Assembly (NCBI GenBank): GCA_021234155.1
Contig: JAJEKV010000053.1
Span: forward strand, 348,523-412,522
DNA length: 64,000 bases
Direction of reading: 5' to 3'
DNA from: Isoetes taiwanensis
Taxonomy: Eukaryota; Streptophyta; Lycopodiopsida; Isoetales; Isoetaceae
Shown: positions 35,937 through 48,084 of the stretch, piece by piece
Position numbering within the stretch: the stretch's first letter is position 1
How the letters are laid out: every line of letters begins with the position of its first letter
The notes under the pieces: model-generated
Seen by the model: only the letters and a program-made list of their open reading frames with translations
Database searches by the model: none
Told to the model about the DNA's origin: nothing
Translations under genes and position numbers: made by a program

Positions 35937-36782
35937 AAACTAGTAATGTTGCCCGACGTTGCCGGGCTTTAGCTACAATATGCTATATTGTAGAGCATTT
36001 AAACAATTAAGTCACAATCTTGTTTTATAATTGTGTGCAACGAATACACAATATTGGGCAAACATCTACATGTGTGATTACAAAGGAAAGAATGTCATTT
36101 TGAGTTGGGCATTGTAGTTTGATAATCTATGTAGTGCCCTTTACGTTGAGCTAGGGATCGTAGTCCCATGATGTAGTTAGTCGCTACATCTTTCTAACTG
36201 ATATAACCATTACAAATAGAAAGGTGTGGAGGAAAATTGGGCAACTTTTGCCTACCTTGGTCTCGAATGGACACCATTAGAAATGGAAACGTATTAAGGA
36301 AAATTGGGCAACTTTTGCCTACCTTGATCTCGAATAAACAGGTTCAACCTCATATTTGACCAATAGATCCCATCCTCTAGGAGAGGATTTGGTCTACAAA
36401 TGCAGAATGCCAAATAAAAAGAAAATGTCAATGGTTTTAAGTAATGAAAATGGTCCACATAAAAAGTATCTTTTAATTGTCATGTGATTGTTGTTTGTAT
36501 GCGGCATATTTGTGAAGTTGTGATTTATGAAAAGGAAAGTGGGGCGTTCTAGGTAATAAGTGGTCCTATATTTTGCAACATAATGTCATTTACTGCGAGG
36601 TGTTTTTGGTGCATTTCTTAACCTTTATCTATCATACAGCCAATTTTACAATTATTTGCTACAGTTTCAGATCTTGACATCATTATGTTTTGGGCCACGA
36701 TGAAAGCAAGTGCAAATGTCACTATACCACCATTTTATAATTATTTGCTAGACATTCAGATCTCAACATCATTATGCTCTCT

Positions 36783-36905
36783 CCATCATCCTTTTTGGGG
36801 CGGGGATTTTTTAATCCTGTCAGTAATACGCTTGCTGCTCTCTTTTTTGTTTAAGTCCCATAGGCCAGTCGGTCTCCGTGGACGCTAAAAATCTATTCTA
36901 TTATA
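36783..36905 (-). repeat. Inverted copy of the 262-400 block
   Basis: Carries the reverse complement of TTTTAGCGTCCACGGAGACC and of the neighbouring sequence to the AAAAAACCCC(G)CCCC run, followed by a degenerate (TAGAA)n tract. Confidence 0.7.
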
Positions 36906-38175
36906 TTCTATTCTTATAGCTAGATTGTAAAATCTTAAAATAAGCAATGGTAGAAAGGACTGAATTTGCAAAAGTCTGTTAACTATCACATTCAACTATC
37001 ACGTTCAAAGGAAGGCAAACAAACTGTTAACTATCACTTAAAGGATGCCAACCAAGCAAATAGGGATTTCTATGGGCCATTTGCAGCAATTCTGCAACTC
37101 GGAGAGACTGCAGAAGTATGATGAGAGCTTAAAGAAGTGCATTTGTAGCAGAAGTGTCCTCTCTTATGGCACATACAAAATGGAGAAGAGTGACCCATTG
37201 AAGATTTTAAAGAACTGGGTCGGACAATTTGTTCCAAGCAAGAAGCAAGTTCCCATGAGTAGCTTCTTGGATCCTCTTGCAGGCCATTTCTTACAGATCA
37301 TTTTTGCATCAATTCTTTAATGTGTCTTCACATTTAACGCAGCAAGAGCTAAGACTAAACACACCAAGTGGATATATACTGGTCTACCCCATTAAAGGAC
37401 AACTGGAAACTTTCCAAGAGAACAAATGAGGTCTTTTCTTCAATTGGAGAATCAGAACCATTCTAAACTGGTCGTAAAGGATTGATTCAGTGTTGAAGAT
37501 ATGCTAGGTCATATAACTACATCCAATAGCATACAGCATATATTGTTTCTGCAACATGCACATAAATCCACTCAGTGGAGACGTAAAGGATTGATTCAGT
37601 GTTGGAAGGTATGATGGGTCATATAACTACATCCATTTAGTACACATCATATATTGTGTCTGCAACGTGCACATACTACTCGGCTTCTGCACATAAAATC
37701 CACTTAGCTTCTTCCAAGTATAATAAGCTATCATATATTGTTTACAAAGCTAGAAATGAAATCAACCTTTAGCACAACCAATTGAATACCGGTCTTGCAA
37801 GAGTCCAATAATGATTTTAATTTTAAAGATAGAACTTTTTGTGAATTAACTTGGTAATGCAACCAAGCTTTCATAGACAAACAAATCTGTATAACAAAGT
37901 GCAGACATAAGAACATGCTCTTTACAGTAGTGATAGAGAAAATATAATTAGAACGTCTACACTTTGGAAAGCAGATGTATACATTTGCGAGTATCCAGTT
38001 CAAAGGCTAGCTCCGATATTTACTAAACATCTCCATTGCCCATGGAAGTGTTACATGAAATGACAGATCCATCTCTTTTTCCCAAATAAAAAGATTGAGA
38101 GTCACGCAATTCATAAAAGCTATGAATCATCTTTTCTTGATAACATGAAGCTTGTTGTCCTCCAAAGCATGATTC
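36906..38175. other. Interior of the insertion, with a 115-bp tandem duplication
   Basis: A unit with GTAAAGGATTGATTCAGTGTTG and CATATAACTACATCCA occurs at about 37,473-37,580 and 37,585-37,700. A 91-codon frame at 37,045-37,320 (+) has a hydrophilic, lysine-rich product starting MPTKQIGISMG. I do not recognise it, and it could be a captured exon. Confidence 0.45.
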
Positions 38176-38421
38176 CTACATAGATACCAGTAACAACATC
38201 AACAACAGGGTAATGGTGGCATTCACAGATCTCACAGATCTCACGTTAGGCAAAATGCAACACCAATAGCCAGATTGAGTACATTTACATGCAACATCCG
38301 AAGAAACACTCCCACCTTTTGGATTTGCAACAAACGAATGCAGTACCAAATTGATGTGACTAATGTTATCAGTACCATTCTGGCCAACATTAGCACATAG
38401 TGGTTGCTTCAAATCATTCTC
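38176..38421 (-). pseudogene. Possible captured last exon of a GPI-anchored-type protein
   Basis: An acceptor TGTTTTACAG opens an 81-codon phase-0 frame that ends in a normal stop. It contains a cysteine cluster (CKCTQSGYWCC), one or two potential N-glycosylation sites (NGT, NIS, NAT) and a hydrophobic C-terminus VNATITLLLMLLLVSM of the kind cleaved in GPI-anchored proteins. No other exon of the same gene could be joined with confidence. A spliced-looking segment at 39,010-39,125 (acceptor GTGCAG, donor AAG|GTAAGA) closes with a stop. It lies inside the insertion, so capture is likely. Family not recognised. Confidence 0.3.
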
Positions 38422-40520
38422 CTGTAAAACAGGCATATATACAAAGGCTGTAATATTTTAGATAAAAGAATGAACAATAATTCAATGACCAACCGGTCCT
38501 GTGGTAGAGACCTTAAACCTGACATATGTACTCGATAATCACATGCAAAGCAGCTCCTAGCATATCGCGCCTAGGTAGTGGATTGGCTTTCATGTGATAT
38601 GTAGAATAAAGTGATGTAGAATGTACCCATGATGTGATGATGAATAGAATGACATCCTTCAATAAAAAAAAAGAATTCTACTTCATTTAGCTTTCCATCT
38701 CAGCCTTTTCCTCCGTCCACATCATAGCACATGTACAATTAAATGTTCTTAATACTAAATGAACATAAAGACATTTTACCAACAGTAAGTCTATTAAATT
38801 ATGAGCATTATTATATGCTCCTTTATAGTCATTGCTTAGCACTTTCAGACCTCTAATGTGTTTCTAACATGCTAAATCATTTAATCTTTTGTTCAACTGT
38901 CTTCGTTCTTAGACATCTAAGACATGGAAAATTAAATTTGCAGGCTTAGTAAACTCTAGAATAGCAAGTTTATTAACAAAGAAGTTGCTTATCCAAAGCA
39001 AATTCTTACCTTATAAAAGTATGTCGAAGTGACCAACAAAGCATTCGTTCCAGAAGTCAAAGCTGAACATAAAAAGGAATCTAGTCTTCACTCTAAGCTG
39101 CCTAAGCTCACAAATTGATGGATTCTGCACCCCAAAAAAAAGGTTGTATCTATATCTATCAGATCTATCGGATCTTTGCTATGTATATCAGGTTTAATTG
39201 CTTTTCTGGCATGTCAACCTCAAGTCCATAACTAATATACAACTTACGTGCAAGGCCTAAGAATTCCAAACATGTATAAAACATGTACTACAACTTTAGG
39301 TTGAGAAAGAGTCTCATGATAATATAGCAATGAGCAAATATCCCTGCCACAAAAAGAATAATGAAAAGGCATCATGAACTATGACTTTTAAAGCATGTAG
39401 ACAGTCATATAAAGAAAATGAAAGACTTTAATGCTTGTAGATCTAATCATTTTGACAGTGGAGACCTGCTTATGATGCAGAACAGAACCATAGCAAGCAA
39501 ATTTATCCTAGCAACAGCCACAGCCTTTCTAAGAAAGATTGAAAACTCACATCAATATAGCCCTTTCCATCAACGATTTGTTGCTCCAAGCTCCAGAAAA
39601 TGCCAAATCAGCATTCAAGCATATGGATTCATCAACGAATTATTGCTCCAAGCACCTAGAGAATGCCAAATTAGCATGTGTGCATACTGATCCATAACCC
39701 TGCATCACAAAATTGTTACAAACTGGCAAAACTGGAGGCTTAACTCTGAACATGAACAAAAGAGAGCATTTCGAATAATCGTGGATCAACCAACTTAGCC
39801 TACGCTCATCAGAACAGGCATGCAACAACCACCTTGGCAGCCATAAGTGGCCATAAATCTGTGCTCCAGCATCAGCCCGGATGAAGCTCTAATCTTAACC
39901 TCTCCCTCGATTGAACAAAGATCGTTGTTGCTGCAAGCAGAGAAGCCCTCTCAGAAAATCATACTATAAGGTTAGGTTGAGGACAAATTTCAGATGCCAA
40001 AACTCATGCTCCACGAAACTGTCAAGCAGAAGAATGGTATGCAAGGAATGGTATGGTACCAAGCAGAGGAAACGATGAATGAAACGAAATAAAATTTCAA
40101 CCTACTCCAGTAAAACGATGAAGAGGTCTGGGATACGCCAAGAATCACGAAGCTGAAACATCATCAGCATCAATAGGAATGATATTAGAAGCTACTCTGA
40201 GACGATTGGGGCAATCGTGGCATGCATGCTTAGGGCCAGCTGCAATCGAACAGGAGAGTCAAAGTGGAAACAATCGAAAATCAAGAGCCCCAAATTCATG
40301 TAAAAAAAAAATCTCCCGATTTTCGGAAAGCGGAAATGTTTTCCGGCAGACAAACTCCCCAAAACCTTAAGCAAATAAGTTAAAAAAAATTCCAAAAGTG
40401 TTTTAAGCCAGACCGGAAAATCCCAAATTAACAAAGTAGATTATAAGAAAACTTGCCGGAAAAATTCCTATGGCACCACTTTTGGATTGGTTCTTAGGCC
40501 TTCTGATTTCCTTGGACATT
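38422..40520. other. Rest of the insertion, no coding unit
   Basis: Contains a 62-bp tandem duplication at about 39,571-39,694 (ATTGCTCCAAGC and GAATGCCAAATTAGCAT types) and exon-like splice sites (for example donor AAG|GTAAGA near 39,015, minus), but no continuous protein. A/T- and CCGGAAA-rich sequence occurs at 40,310-40,465. Confidence 0.4.
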
Positions 40521-40524
40521 AAAA

Positions 40525-40790
40525 TTGAATTCCATTCGATTCACTTGTGTGATCTTTGTCAAATGTCCTCACCTTGGTCTTCAAGTCTTCTTAACTAAGT
40601 GTGCAAAGATGCATTCTCCTTGTATATCTATGTTCAAATCAAAGTGTGAGCATGAGAATATGAAAATGTGTCTTGCTCTTCCATGCTGCCATAGCATGGC
40701 AGCAGTTCTCACATAATTCATTTGCTTTATTCTCATTTTTACTTTGTTCTTGCTTTGTTCTCCCATAATTCAGATTGCTTCTTGCGCAGG
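40525..40790 (-). mobile_element. LTR 2, second part
   Basis: Matches LTR 1 at about 18,555-18,720, including CTTCAAGT, AATCAAAGTGTGAGCA and the palindrome TGCTGCCATAGCATGGCAGCA (40,683-40,703). It shows that the 35,937-40,520 segment interrupted one LTR. Confidence 0.55.
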
Positions 40791-40794
40791 AATA

Positions 40795-43077
40795 ATGTCC
40801 ACCAGGAAAAGAAACCCACCAAGGTCATCAGGGCCTATACCAGGCAATTGGTGGAAAGAGGTAGAACTAGTTCAGAGTGGCAACAAGCTTGCGGGAGGTA
40901 CTAGAGAATAGATTTGTCTGTATTGTAGAAAAACTCGGATATCTTCGGTGAAAAGGGTAAGAGGTCATTTGCTTGGAGAAGAGGGACATGATGTTGCAGC
41001 ATTTTATCAATTTCAGAGGATAAAAGACAAGAATTATGGATTCTTGGGAAGCAATTGGATGCAATCAAGAGAGGAAGAAAGGAAATGCAAGCTTGTTCCA
41101 GGGAGGCAACCTCATATGGCATCATGTCTTCAATGCCCAATACTAATGATGACTTAGATTACGAGGAAGAAGAAACCAACAAGGAAAAGAGCATTGAAAA
41201 AAGCACTTTGGCTTCTAGTAGTGGGATTCAGAAATTCATTGCACCTCCAAAGAAGTCTAATAAGAATGAGGAAAAGTCTAAGAAGAATGAGGGCAAGTCT
41301 AGGAAGATGGGGCAGCAAGAGATCAAAAAGCTATTGGATCCCAACAAGAAGGAAGCCGTGGATAGATAAGTTGTCAGGTGGTTTTATCATGACCATATCC
41401 CTTTTTGAATTGTTAGATCAGAATTTTTTAAGGCTATAGTGAAAGAAATTTGCAGCTATGGTTCTGGATACGAACCACCTAAGTATGATGACCTTCGGAC
41501 CAAGTTTTTGGAGAAGGAAAAGAGTAGCTTGATGGATCTTTTGACTGAAATAAGAGGGCAATGGGCTGATTTTGGAGTCAGACCAATTTTTAATGGATGG
41601 ACGGACAAAGAAGGGCGATACATTGAGGGATCGGTTGCTTATTGTAGAGGCAACGCCTACTTTCTTATGTCACATAACATTTTGGCCACAGGTAAATTAG
41701 CTGTGAATCTAGCTTCAATTTGGAAGGAAAATATTTTATATGTTGGTGCTTCTAATGTTGTAAATAGTAGCTGATGGTGAGAATGCAAATCGTGCAAGAG
41801 GAAGAGAAATTCAGAAAGAATATCCACATATTTTCTTTTAGTCATGCATTGCTCATTGTCTTAATAACTTGTTAAAGGACATTGGAAGTCAAACAGATGT
41901 TGCATCCTTGGTGCAAAAAGAGAAATTACTGTTTGCATATGTGAATAGGCATTCAGCAGTCAAAGCATAATTCTTGAAGCTGACACAAAAAAAATCACAA
42001 TGGCAAGGGTTTGCTTAAGTATTGCGAGAAAGGTTATAATTGCGGGAGGTTATAATTTCATTATGCTAGAAAAGTTGCATGAATTGCATTGGGTGTTGAA
42101 AACTTTATTCATTGATGAAGGCTATCGCAAGTCTAAAATAAAAATGCACGCTCAGCTACAGGTAAAGCTTGCTATGAGATAGTATTTGATGATGAATTTT
42201 GGGCCGATGTTGAGCATCACATTCTGGTTGTAGAGCCAATTATCTTGATGCTATGCCTTGTTGATAGTAATATTCCTTGCATTGGCAAGGTTTATGAGGG
42301 CATGCATAGGATGATTGGGCACATGAGGAAGTTGGAGAAGAATGAGGAAAAGTTTGAGCAATTGAATGAATTGTGTAAAAAAAGATGGGATGATTACAAT
42401 GCTCCAAGTCAAGCTGCTGCATTTTACTTGGATCCTGAGTTCCACGGGAACAAGCAATGGCAGGATCCACAAGTGTGTAGTCATTTTGACAAGGTGCTTG
42501 AGATGATGATTGGAGATGTGGATATAGTTCACATCATACGAGAACAATGTGGAATCTATAGGGGGAGGGAGGTTTGGAACAATGGATGCACACGCTTCAA
42601 GTTTGCATCAGCTCTTTGGTGGGAGGAGTATGGAGGAGAGACGCTAGAATTGCAAGCCATGGCGGTTTGCATACTTAACCTAACCAAGGGGCATCCTCTT
42701 CTCCGCTTGAGAGGCTTTTTAGCGTCTTTAACCATGTAGCAAGCAAGAAAAGAATAAGGCTTCTTCCATCAAGGACGTTGGATTTGGTGTTTGTGAGTGC
42801 TAACTTAAAGTTGCTTCAGTGTCATAGACAGGTGCAAAAGGAGCCTTACATTGGCTTTGCAAAGAAGAAAAGCCTTTCAGAGCCACGAGATTGGGAAGAT
42901 TATGCAGAAGGGCAAGACGAATGTGATGAGGATGTGGTTGACCATGATGTTGATGATGTTGCTAACAACGAAGTAGATGAGGATGAGACTTGTTATGTTT
43001 CATCAGATTACATTCCTTCATCTCATCCAGGTGTTGCTTACAGGGATTTTGGATCCGATCCATATGTGGCGCCTTAA
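40795..43077 (+). pseudogene. hAT transposase pseudogene (BED finger, DUF659, dimerisation region)
   Basis: From ATG 40,795 the frame reads 38 codons and meets TAG at 40,909, exactly where a BED zinc finger would have the W of W-x-C. The same frame continues with ICLYCRKTRISSVKRVRGHL. An acidic/lysine-rich linker follows (41,055-41,369). Next is a DUF659-like RNase H core (41,439-41,774, with FNGWTDKEGRYIEG) and a region with IAHCLNNLLKDIG but several stops (41,780-42,180). The C-terminal frame 42,245-42,739 has WWEEYGGETLELQAMAVCIL of the hAT dimerisation domain, and a last frame ends at 43,077 after an acidic tail. At least five inactivating changes are visible. TIRs and the 8-bp target duplication were not found. 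Confidence 0.85.
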
Positions 43078-44004
43078 AAACTGATTTAAATTTTCGTTTA
43101 TGTTATTTTACTATTTTTGAGTCGAAGTATTGTTGGTTATGTTCCGAAGTAAGTATAAAACATCGACTATCATATGCAAATGTTTTCTATATGCTAGTTG
43201 TTCTTATTATGACTACAAAAGTTCTTTAATATAGTAATGTGTTGTTTTTTAGTAAAGTATTCTTAGAGTGGATCCCCATTACCACTACGCTCGTGTTTGA
43301 TACCTGCGCCATGTAAGCAATTACAGGCAGAACAATTGCAGACCATTTCCATTTTCAATTTCATAACTTAACTTTTTTATTCCGGTGACATAGCAGCAAA
43401 CGCCCAAGAAGATTTGAGATAGCCGGTTTGGATACATAGGAGAATTGGAAGTCGGTTTAAATATGCCCTAAACGACAAACTCTAGGGCAACTTCAGTTTT
43501 TCAGATGCAGTGATGGTGCATCTAAAAACTCTACCGGATGCAGTGCCATGTCACCCAGATTGAGTTCCGGTGGAAGCAATGGGAACAGCAAATTGTGGAG
43601 CCAGGAGTGCCATATGGCGCAGTATTTTCGGTAGAAGACCCTAATGGAGATGGACCCTTATTGTGTATCTTTTGAGTACTATGCCGTTTTCGTTTTCAAA
43701 AAATAACTCGTCGTTTTTCTTTCGTTTTCGTATTCCGTAACTATGGGCGTCTTGCCTTCAGTTGTAATGCAAAAAGGATTGATCGAAATAATGCAGCATC
43801 GGCCAAAACAGGCCGCGCAGTTTTAAGCGCAATTTACGGCCTGTTTACGCGCGACGACTGGTATGTTGTTTGCAGAGGCGGCTTCCGAAACAAATGGCAA
43901 TGCGGAGGTAGAATAGGAGCCATGCTTCTCACTTCACCGATCTGTTTGCCGTGACCATTGAAAAGGAAGAATACCTAATAGTGAAGGATTATTGGGTTAC
44001 CGAC
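43078..44004. other. Region upstream of the CASPL gene
   Basis: No coding frame with a domain. It should contain the promoter and leader of the plus-strand gene at 44,005, but no single TATA box stands out. A CCGGTGACA/CCGGTTTGG-rich part at 43,380-43,460 may be repeat debris. Confidence 0.4.
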
Positions 44005-45362
44005 ATGAGCCATCCGGCAGTTCACCCAGTTGGCGTGCCACCCATGGCCGCTCATATGGCCGGACCTCGAGGTGTAACGAAGGATGTACAAGGAATGGCT
44101 GGCACCCTTGGAAGTCTGGCTTTAAGATTGGGGCAGTTTGGTTTTGCGCTTATTTCCTTTTGTGTGATGATATCTATTGAAGATTTTGCATCGGTGACTG
44201 CTTTCCGGTATGGCATTCTCATGATTTTTGTACTTCTAGATAAGTTTGAAGGAATCTGCTATACAAATTGGTAGAAATGTGTAAGGGTATAATATTGTTT
44301 AGGGATCTGTGGCCGGCGGTAGATTCAGATTCTGGACGAAAGGATAGACTTAGCCCCATAGATATCTGCTTCAACTCACTATTATAAACTGCTTGGCTAA
44401 TTCGATTTCTAAGCTTGTGTATATGGTAATCCCAATATCTCGGATTCACTTAATCGGTGCATTGTTATTCTGGATGGGGACATGAAGCAGATTATTACGT
44501 TGATATATTTGCAGACCCTAAAAAGGGAATACATGCAATGCATTCTCAAGTGTCAGTCTTTTCTTTCAAAAGACAGTTGCAACATTTTTTTTTTTGCCAG
44601 AGTGTGCAAGATTGGAAGAGTTAGATCAAGTTATATTGTCAAGGATAAGAAAGAATCTCGGAGAATTCTCTTCTACAAACATACTAGAAAACAAGATACC
44701 AAAGGGTAAAATTTAATTGTAGATATGAAGCATCAATCAGCACTCTTTGAATCATGGAGCATGCCTGGTAAACTTTAACATGTGTTCTTTTGTTTAACAC
44801 TATAGCATCTGTGTCCACATAACTTATAATGCCAAAATCCGAAGTTGCACATTTTGGGCAATTGATATCTAGATTGCAAAATGTATGCCATCCATGACTT
44901 GATAAAAACTGTCTCTACAGGTTTTTGGTTGGAGCAATGGTCATCCAGTGCTTATGGAGTTTTTCTATAGCCTTACTTGATGGATATGCATTGCTTCTGA
45001 AAAGAAGTTTTCGAAAATCTGCACTGTTGAGCTTGTTTGTTATCGGGGACTGGGTATGATTATGATATCTCCTAGTTGTTTGCAAAAATGCTTGTTAATG
45101 TTTGTACAGTTCAAAGTTACTTTTAACTCTAGAAGTTTTATTATGAAATATCATGTCTTCATTAATGCAGGTGACCTCAACATTAACGCTAGCAGCTGCA
45201 TGCTCTTCTGCAGGCATCACTGTCCTTGTAGACAATGATCTTGGTGAGTGTCGAGAAAATCATTGTGGAAAATATGAATCAGCTGTAGCCATGACATTTT
45301 TGACTTGGGGGCTAGTTTCTCTATCATTCTTCCTATCTTTCATTCTGCTGGCAACAAGGTGA
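44005..45362 (+). CDS. CASP-like membrane protein, CASPL5 type, three exons
   Basis: Exons 44,005-44,207, 44,921-45,053 and 45,171-45,362 join in frame (203+133+192 nt) to give 175 residues. Introns are GT-AG: intron 1 phase 2 (CCG|GTATGG, CTCTACAG), intron 2 phase 0 (CTGG|GTATGA, AATGCAG). The protein begins [15 protein letters not shown]. It has four membrane segments: [17 protein letters not shown] in exon 1; one across [20 protein letters not shown]; one across [20 protein letters not shown] spanning intron 2; and a last [16 protein letters not shown]. The Arg in segment 1 and the Asp of GDW in segment 3 are the conserved MARVEL/CASP residues. The extracellular loop has the CASPL5 cysteines (CRENHC). 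Related proteins form plasma-membrane scaffolds. Length and ends match the family. All three exons are intact, so this is probably an active host gene. The upstream in-frame ATG at 43,951 is less likely than the family start. Confidence 0.9.
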
Positions 45363-46548
45363 ATTCATTAGGTTGAGCATTTCTAATTCATAAGACAGAC
45401 AGCCACGAGGAGAGATGATGTATGTATAAGTCGACCATTGAACAAAGTGTACCTTAGTTCCCTTTCTTAGGCTCCTCCAGCTCTGCAATTTTTTATAATG
45501 GAATGAAGTATTTGCTAAAATGCTATGAGCTCTTTCCATCTCTTGTCCTAAATACTTAGGGACATGATAAATCATAAACAGCCCCCGTAAAGATGTGTGC
45601 ATTGGGAGAAAGCACAGAAAAAAAAGAGCCATTGTCCAGATTAGAAGAGGCTGTGTTGGAGGGGATTTTATGGTAAATTTTGCCAATTATCATATATATA
45701 CATTTATTTATAGGTATCAATGAAGAAGAGTTAACTAATATGCGCTAAATAGGTTTAGATGATATATCCAAATGAGGTTTTGGAAACCTTATTGCACCTT
45801 ATGAGCGGTAGACTCAGTACTAGGACAAGAGCAAAAGATATGTATTGGATGAAAGATAACTGTGTAGCTATGTTATATTGGTTGAACCTAATCCATGCAA
45901 CTGCATTATATCCACTACTACTTCATATGCGTTGGGCACTTTGCGATAAAGAATGAAAACCTCAGGTTGTAACAAGATGGCTTGTGAGATGGCTTGTGGA
46001 GACTATATTTTAGGAAAATTTCAGATAAACCCCTTAAGTATACAAATATTTCAAATATACCCCTAGAAAAAGGGTATTTGCTCAAATGACAATAAGTTTC
46101 GTATGTTCAATTAACTAAATAATGTGATGTCTGCACAGTGGGTTGTCCGCTAGAAATATGTAAGGAGATAGAAGTAGAGTTGGGAGTAGAGCTTGAAATT
46201 GTGATTGGAGTGTGTAAGAAAAAAGAGTGGACTTCAAGCCACACACGGGAAGCTTGAGGGTAGGAAAGGGCCTGCAGTAATAAGCTTTTTGGCTTCAAAT
46301 TTTGGCCATTAATGTCAAGCCCCGCGAGTGTTCCATCACATGGAGCTAGCATGAAGCGATCTTCCAAAGCCTGTGTTTGAACGAGAAATTATCTTGACTG
46401 CAAAGATATTTGTTGACATAAGCTTCCTGTATTACCTTCCAGGTTATTAATTGTATGCAGAAGCCTGCATGCAAACCATATCTAACTCAGAACAAACAAA
46501 CCCCTACGCATAACATGATGCATTTAAGTCCTCTAAGGCGAGCAAGTA
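45363..46548. other. Downstream of the CASPL gene, no gene
   Basis: The 3' UTR and intergenic DNA. Short frames on the minus strand (45,333-45,686 and 46,107-46,367) are antisense or low-complexity and lack domains. Confidence 0.4.
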
Positions 46549-46556
46549 GTGCTCAC

Positions 46557-46772
46557 CACTGTTGGGCAAATTCCGGGGTAGAGAAGGTTTGTTCCGGTTG
46601 AAACTAAGAATTTCCGATTGAGTTAGGGCATTGCAGGAAAAATTCCGGTAGATTTTTATGCATATTTGTATAAGAGTAATACAAATTTCCGATTGGGAAC
46701 TGAAAATATCCGGCTATTTGATGAAAGAGTAGGAAAATTTCCGATTGGGTTTAAAAACTTTGCCCAACACTG
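46557..46772. mobile_element. hAT-type MITE, 216 bp, with 8-bp target duplication
   Basis: GTGCTCAC at 46,549-46,556 and again at 46,773-46,780 is a perfect 8-bp direct repeat. It flanks an element that begins CACTGTTGGGCAAA and ends TTTGCCCAACACTG (reverse complement CAGTGTTGGGCAAA), a 14-bp TIR with one mismatch. TIR start, TIR length and 8-bp duplication all fit the hAT superfamily. The interior repeats TTCCGATTG and CCGG motifs and has no coding frame. Confidence 0.9.
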
Positions 46773-47459
46773 GTGCTCACCCACAACTTTATTACCAACA
46801 AGTAGGAGACTGCATCAGTAGCCAGCTTTTTCAGCTCAAACCAACTGTATTTAATGAAAAATGTCCTCAAGCAACACAAACAATACTGCTGCTCCTTACT
46901 CAGATAGAATTATCTCTATTTAATATGTCAAACAAGCTTGTCCATATTCAGTTCATACTAATTTACACTTTAGACTTCGTAAACACATACTCCCACACAA
47001 CCAAACCACCAATAACGCAATCTTACCCCCATTGCTCAAGCGTAACATGCCGAACAGATCTTACATAAGATCACGTCTGCATGTGGGGATTATGAACATG
47101 TTTTCCAAGCTGCTGTCCAAGGGATATGTTGCAGACCTGTGCATTGCAAATGAAGCAAATAAAAAGGATCAAAGATACTGTCCATATGAAAAAGAAAGTG
47201 TTGTAGAATAAAATTCAAATTGTTACACTGCGTTACAGGGAAGAACCGAGATAAAACATGCAAATCTCTAAAGTGGCTCTGAGCGAAAGGATAAAGCCTC
47301 TAACTTGACTGCAAATTTTATTCCGAAGAACTCAAGAGCATGGAAGCATCTACAGTCCCAGCATATGGTCTAGAAGGCAAAGAAATCAGCCAAAGTGGAA
47401 TCAGCATCAGCGCATTTGCATGTAAAAAGCATAGTAACAAAAATTATATTACTACTCAC

Positions 47460-48084
47460 ATTGTTTACTCCAGATCCATGATGGGCGAAAATAGGTGTGC
47501 AGTCCTGGTCTTCTTGATTCGCTTCATAGATACTTTCTATTTTGCAAATTGCGGAAGAGCCTGCCATAGCAGAAGATTCTCAGAGCTACTTCACTAACAC
47601 TTCTTTCTATCCACAATACCCCAACAGCATATATGCATCAGAAATGCCTGAAATTCATTAAGTATCTCACAATAAAAATGCATTCAAAAAATAGAAGACA
47701 AACAAAGGCTAGATTATGAAGCGTACACCAAAATCAAAAGACTTCAGAGCTTCTCCAAATGTCGTGGACTAAACCTTACAGATGGGAAATGCAATATGGA
47801 TGCGGAATCAAGAAATGAAGGAAAAATACAATACATGCCTGATAGGAGCCACATGCCAATCCGTGCATTACGACCAAGCTATGGCCATAGACGACGGACC
47901 TAATCGTTGCAAAGGTGGGGGAGACGCCCTAACATGCCGACACTTGTCTGCATCGAGGAATTTCTGGAAGGACGAAGCTCTTCGTAATGACTGATATTGT
48001 TTTTTCAATCCAGCCGAAATGGCCAGTCGGTGATAACGTAAACACACTTACCTCAAGAATAAGGATTCTACAGTTCTACTTACC
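47460..48084 (-). CDS. Possible partial gene, unknown protein
   Basis: A 36-codon frame from ATG 47,567 to a donor AACAAT|GTGAGT at 47,460 begins MAGSSAICKIESIYEANQED. Upstream there are two strong donors in GAG|GTAAGT context at 48,084/48,083 and 48,053/48,052, which could define alternative ends of a leader exon near 48,090-48,180. A further acceptor TTTGCCTTCTAG lies near 47,370. I do not recognise the protein, and no complete model could be built. It may be a genuine small gene or fragments. Confidence 0.25.

Larger units (their letters stand above)
35937..40520 (-). mobile_element. Insertion of about 4.6 kb in LTR 2 with a Helitron-like 3' end
   Basis: LTR 2 is broken between about 35,936 and 40,525. 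At the left edge the minus strand ends GCCCGGCAACGTCGGGC, then AACATTA, then CTAG followed by T. That is a hairpin, a short spacer and CTRR before a T, as in a Helitron 3' terminus. The 5' end should be a TC near 40,500 on the minus strand but was not fixed. Inside are exon-like fragments (38,176-38,421), tandem repeats and the (TAGAA)n block, but no Rep/helicase. A non-autonomous Helitron carrying captured host sequence explains this best. Two or more nested insertions are the alternative. Confidence 0.5.
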
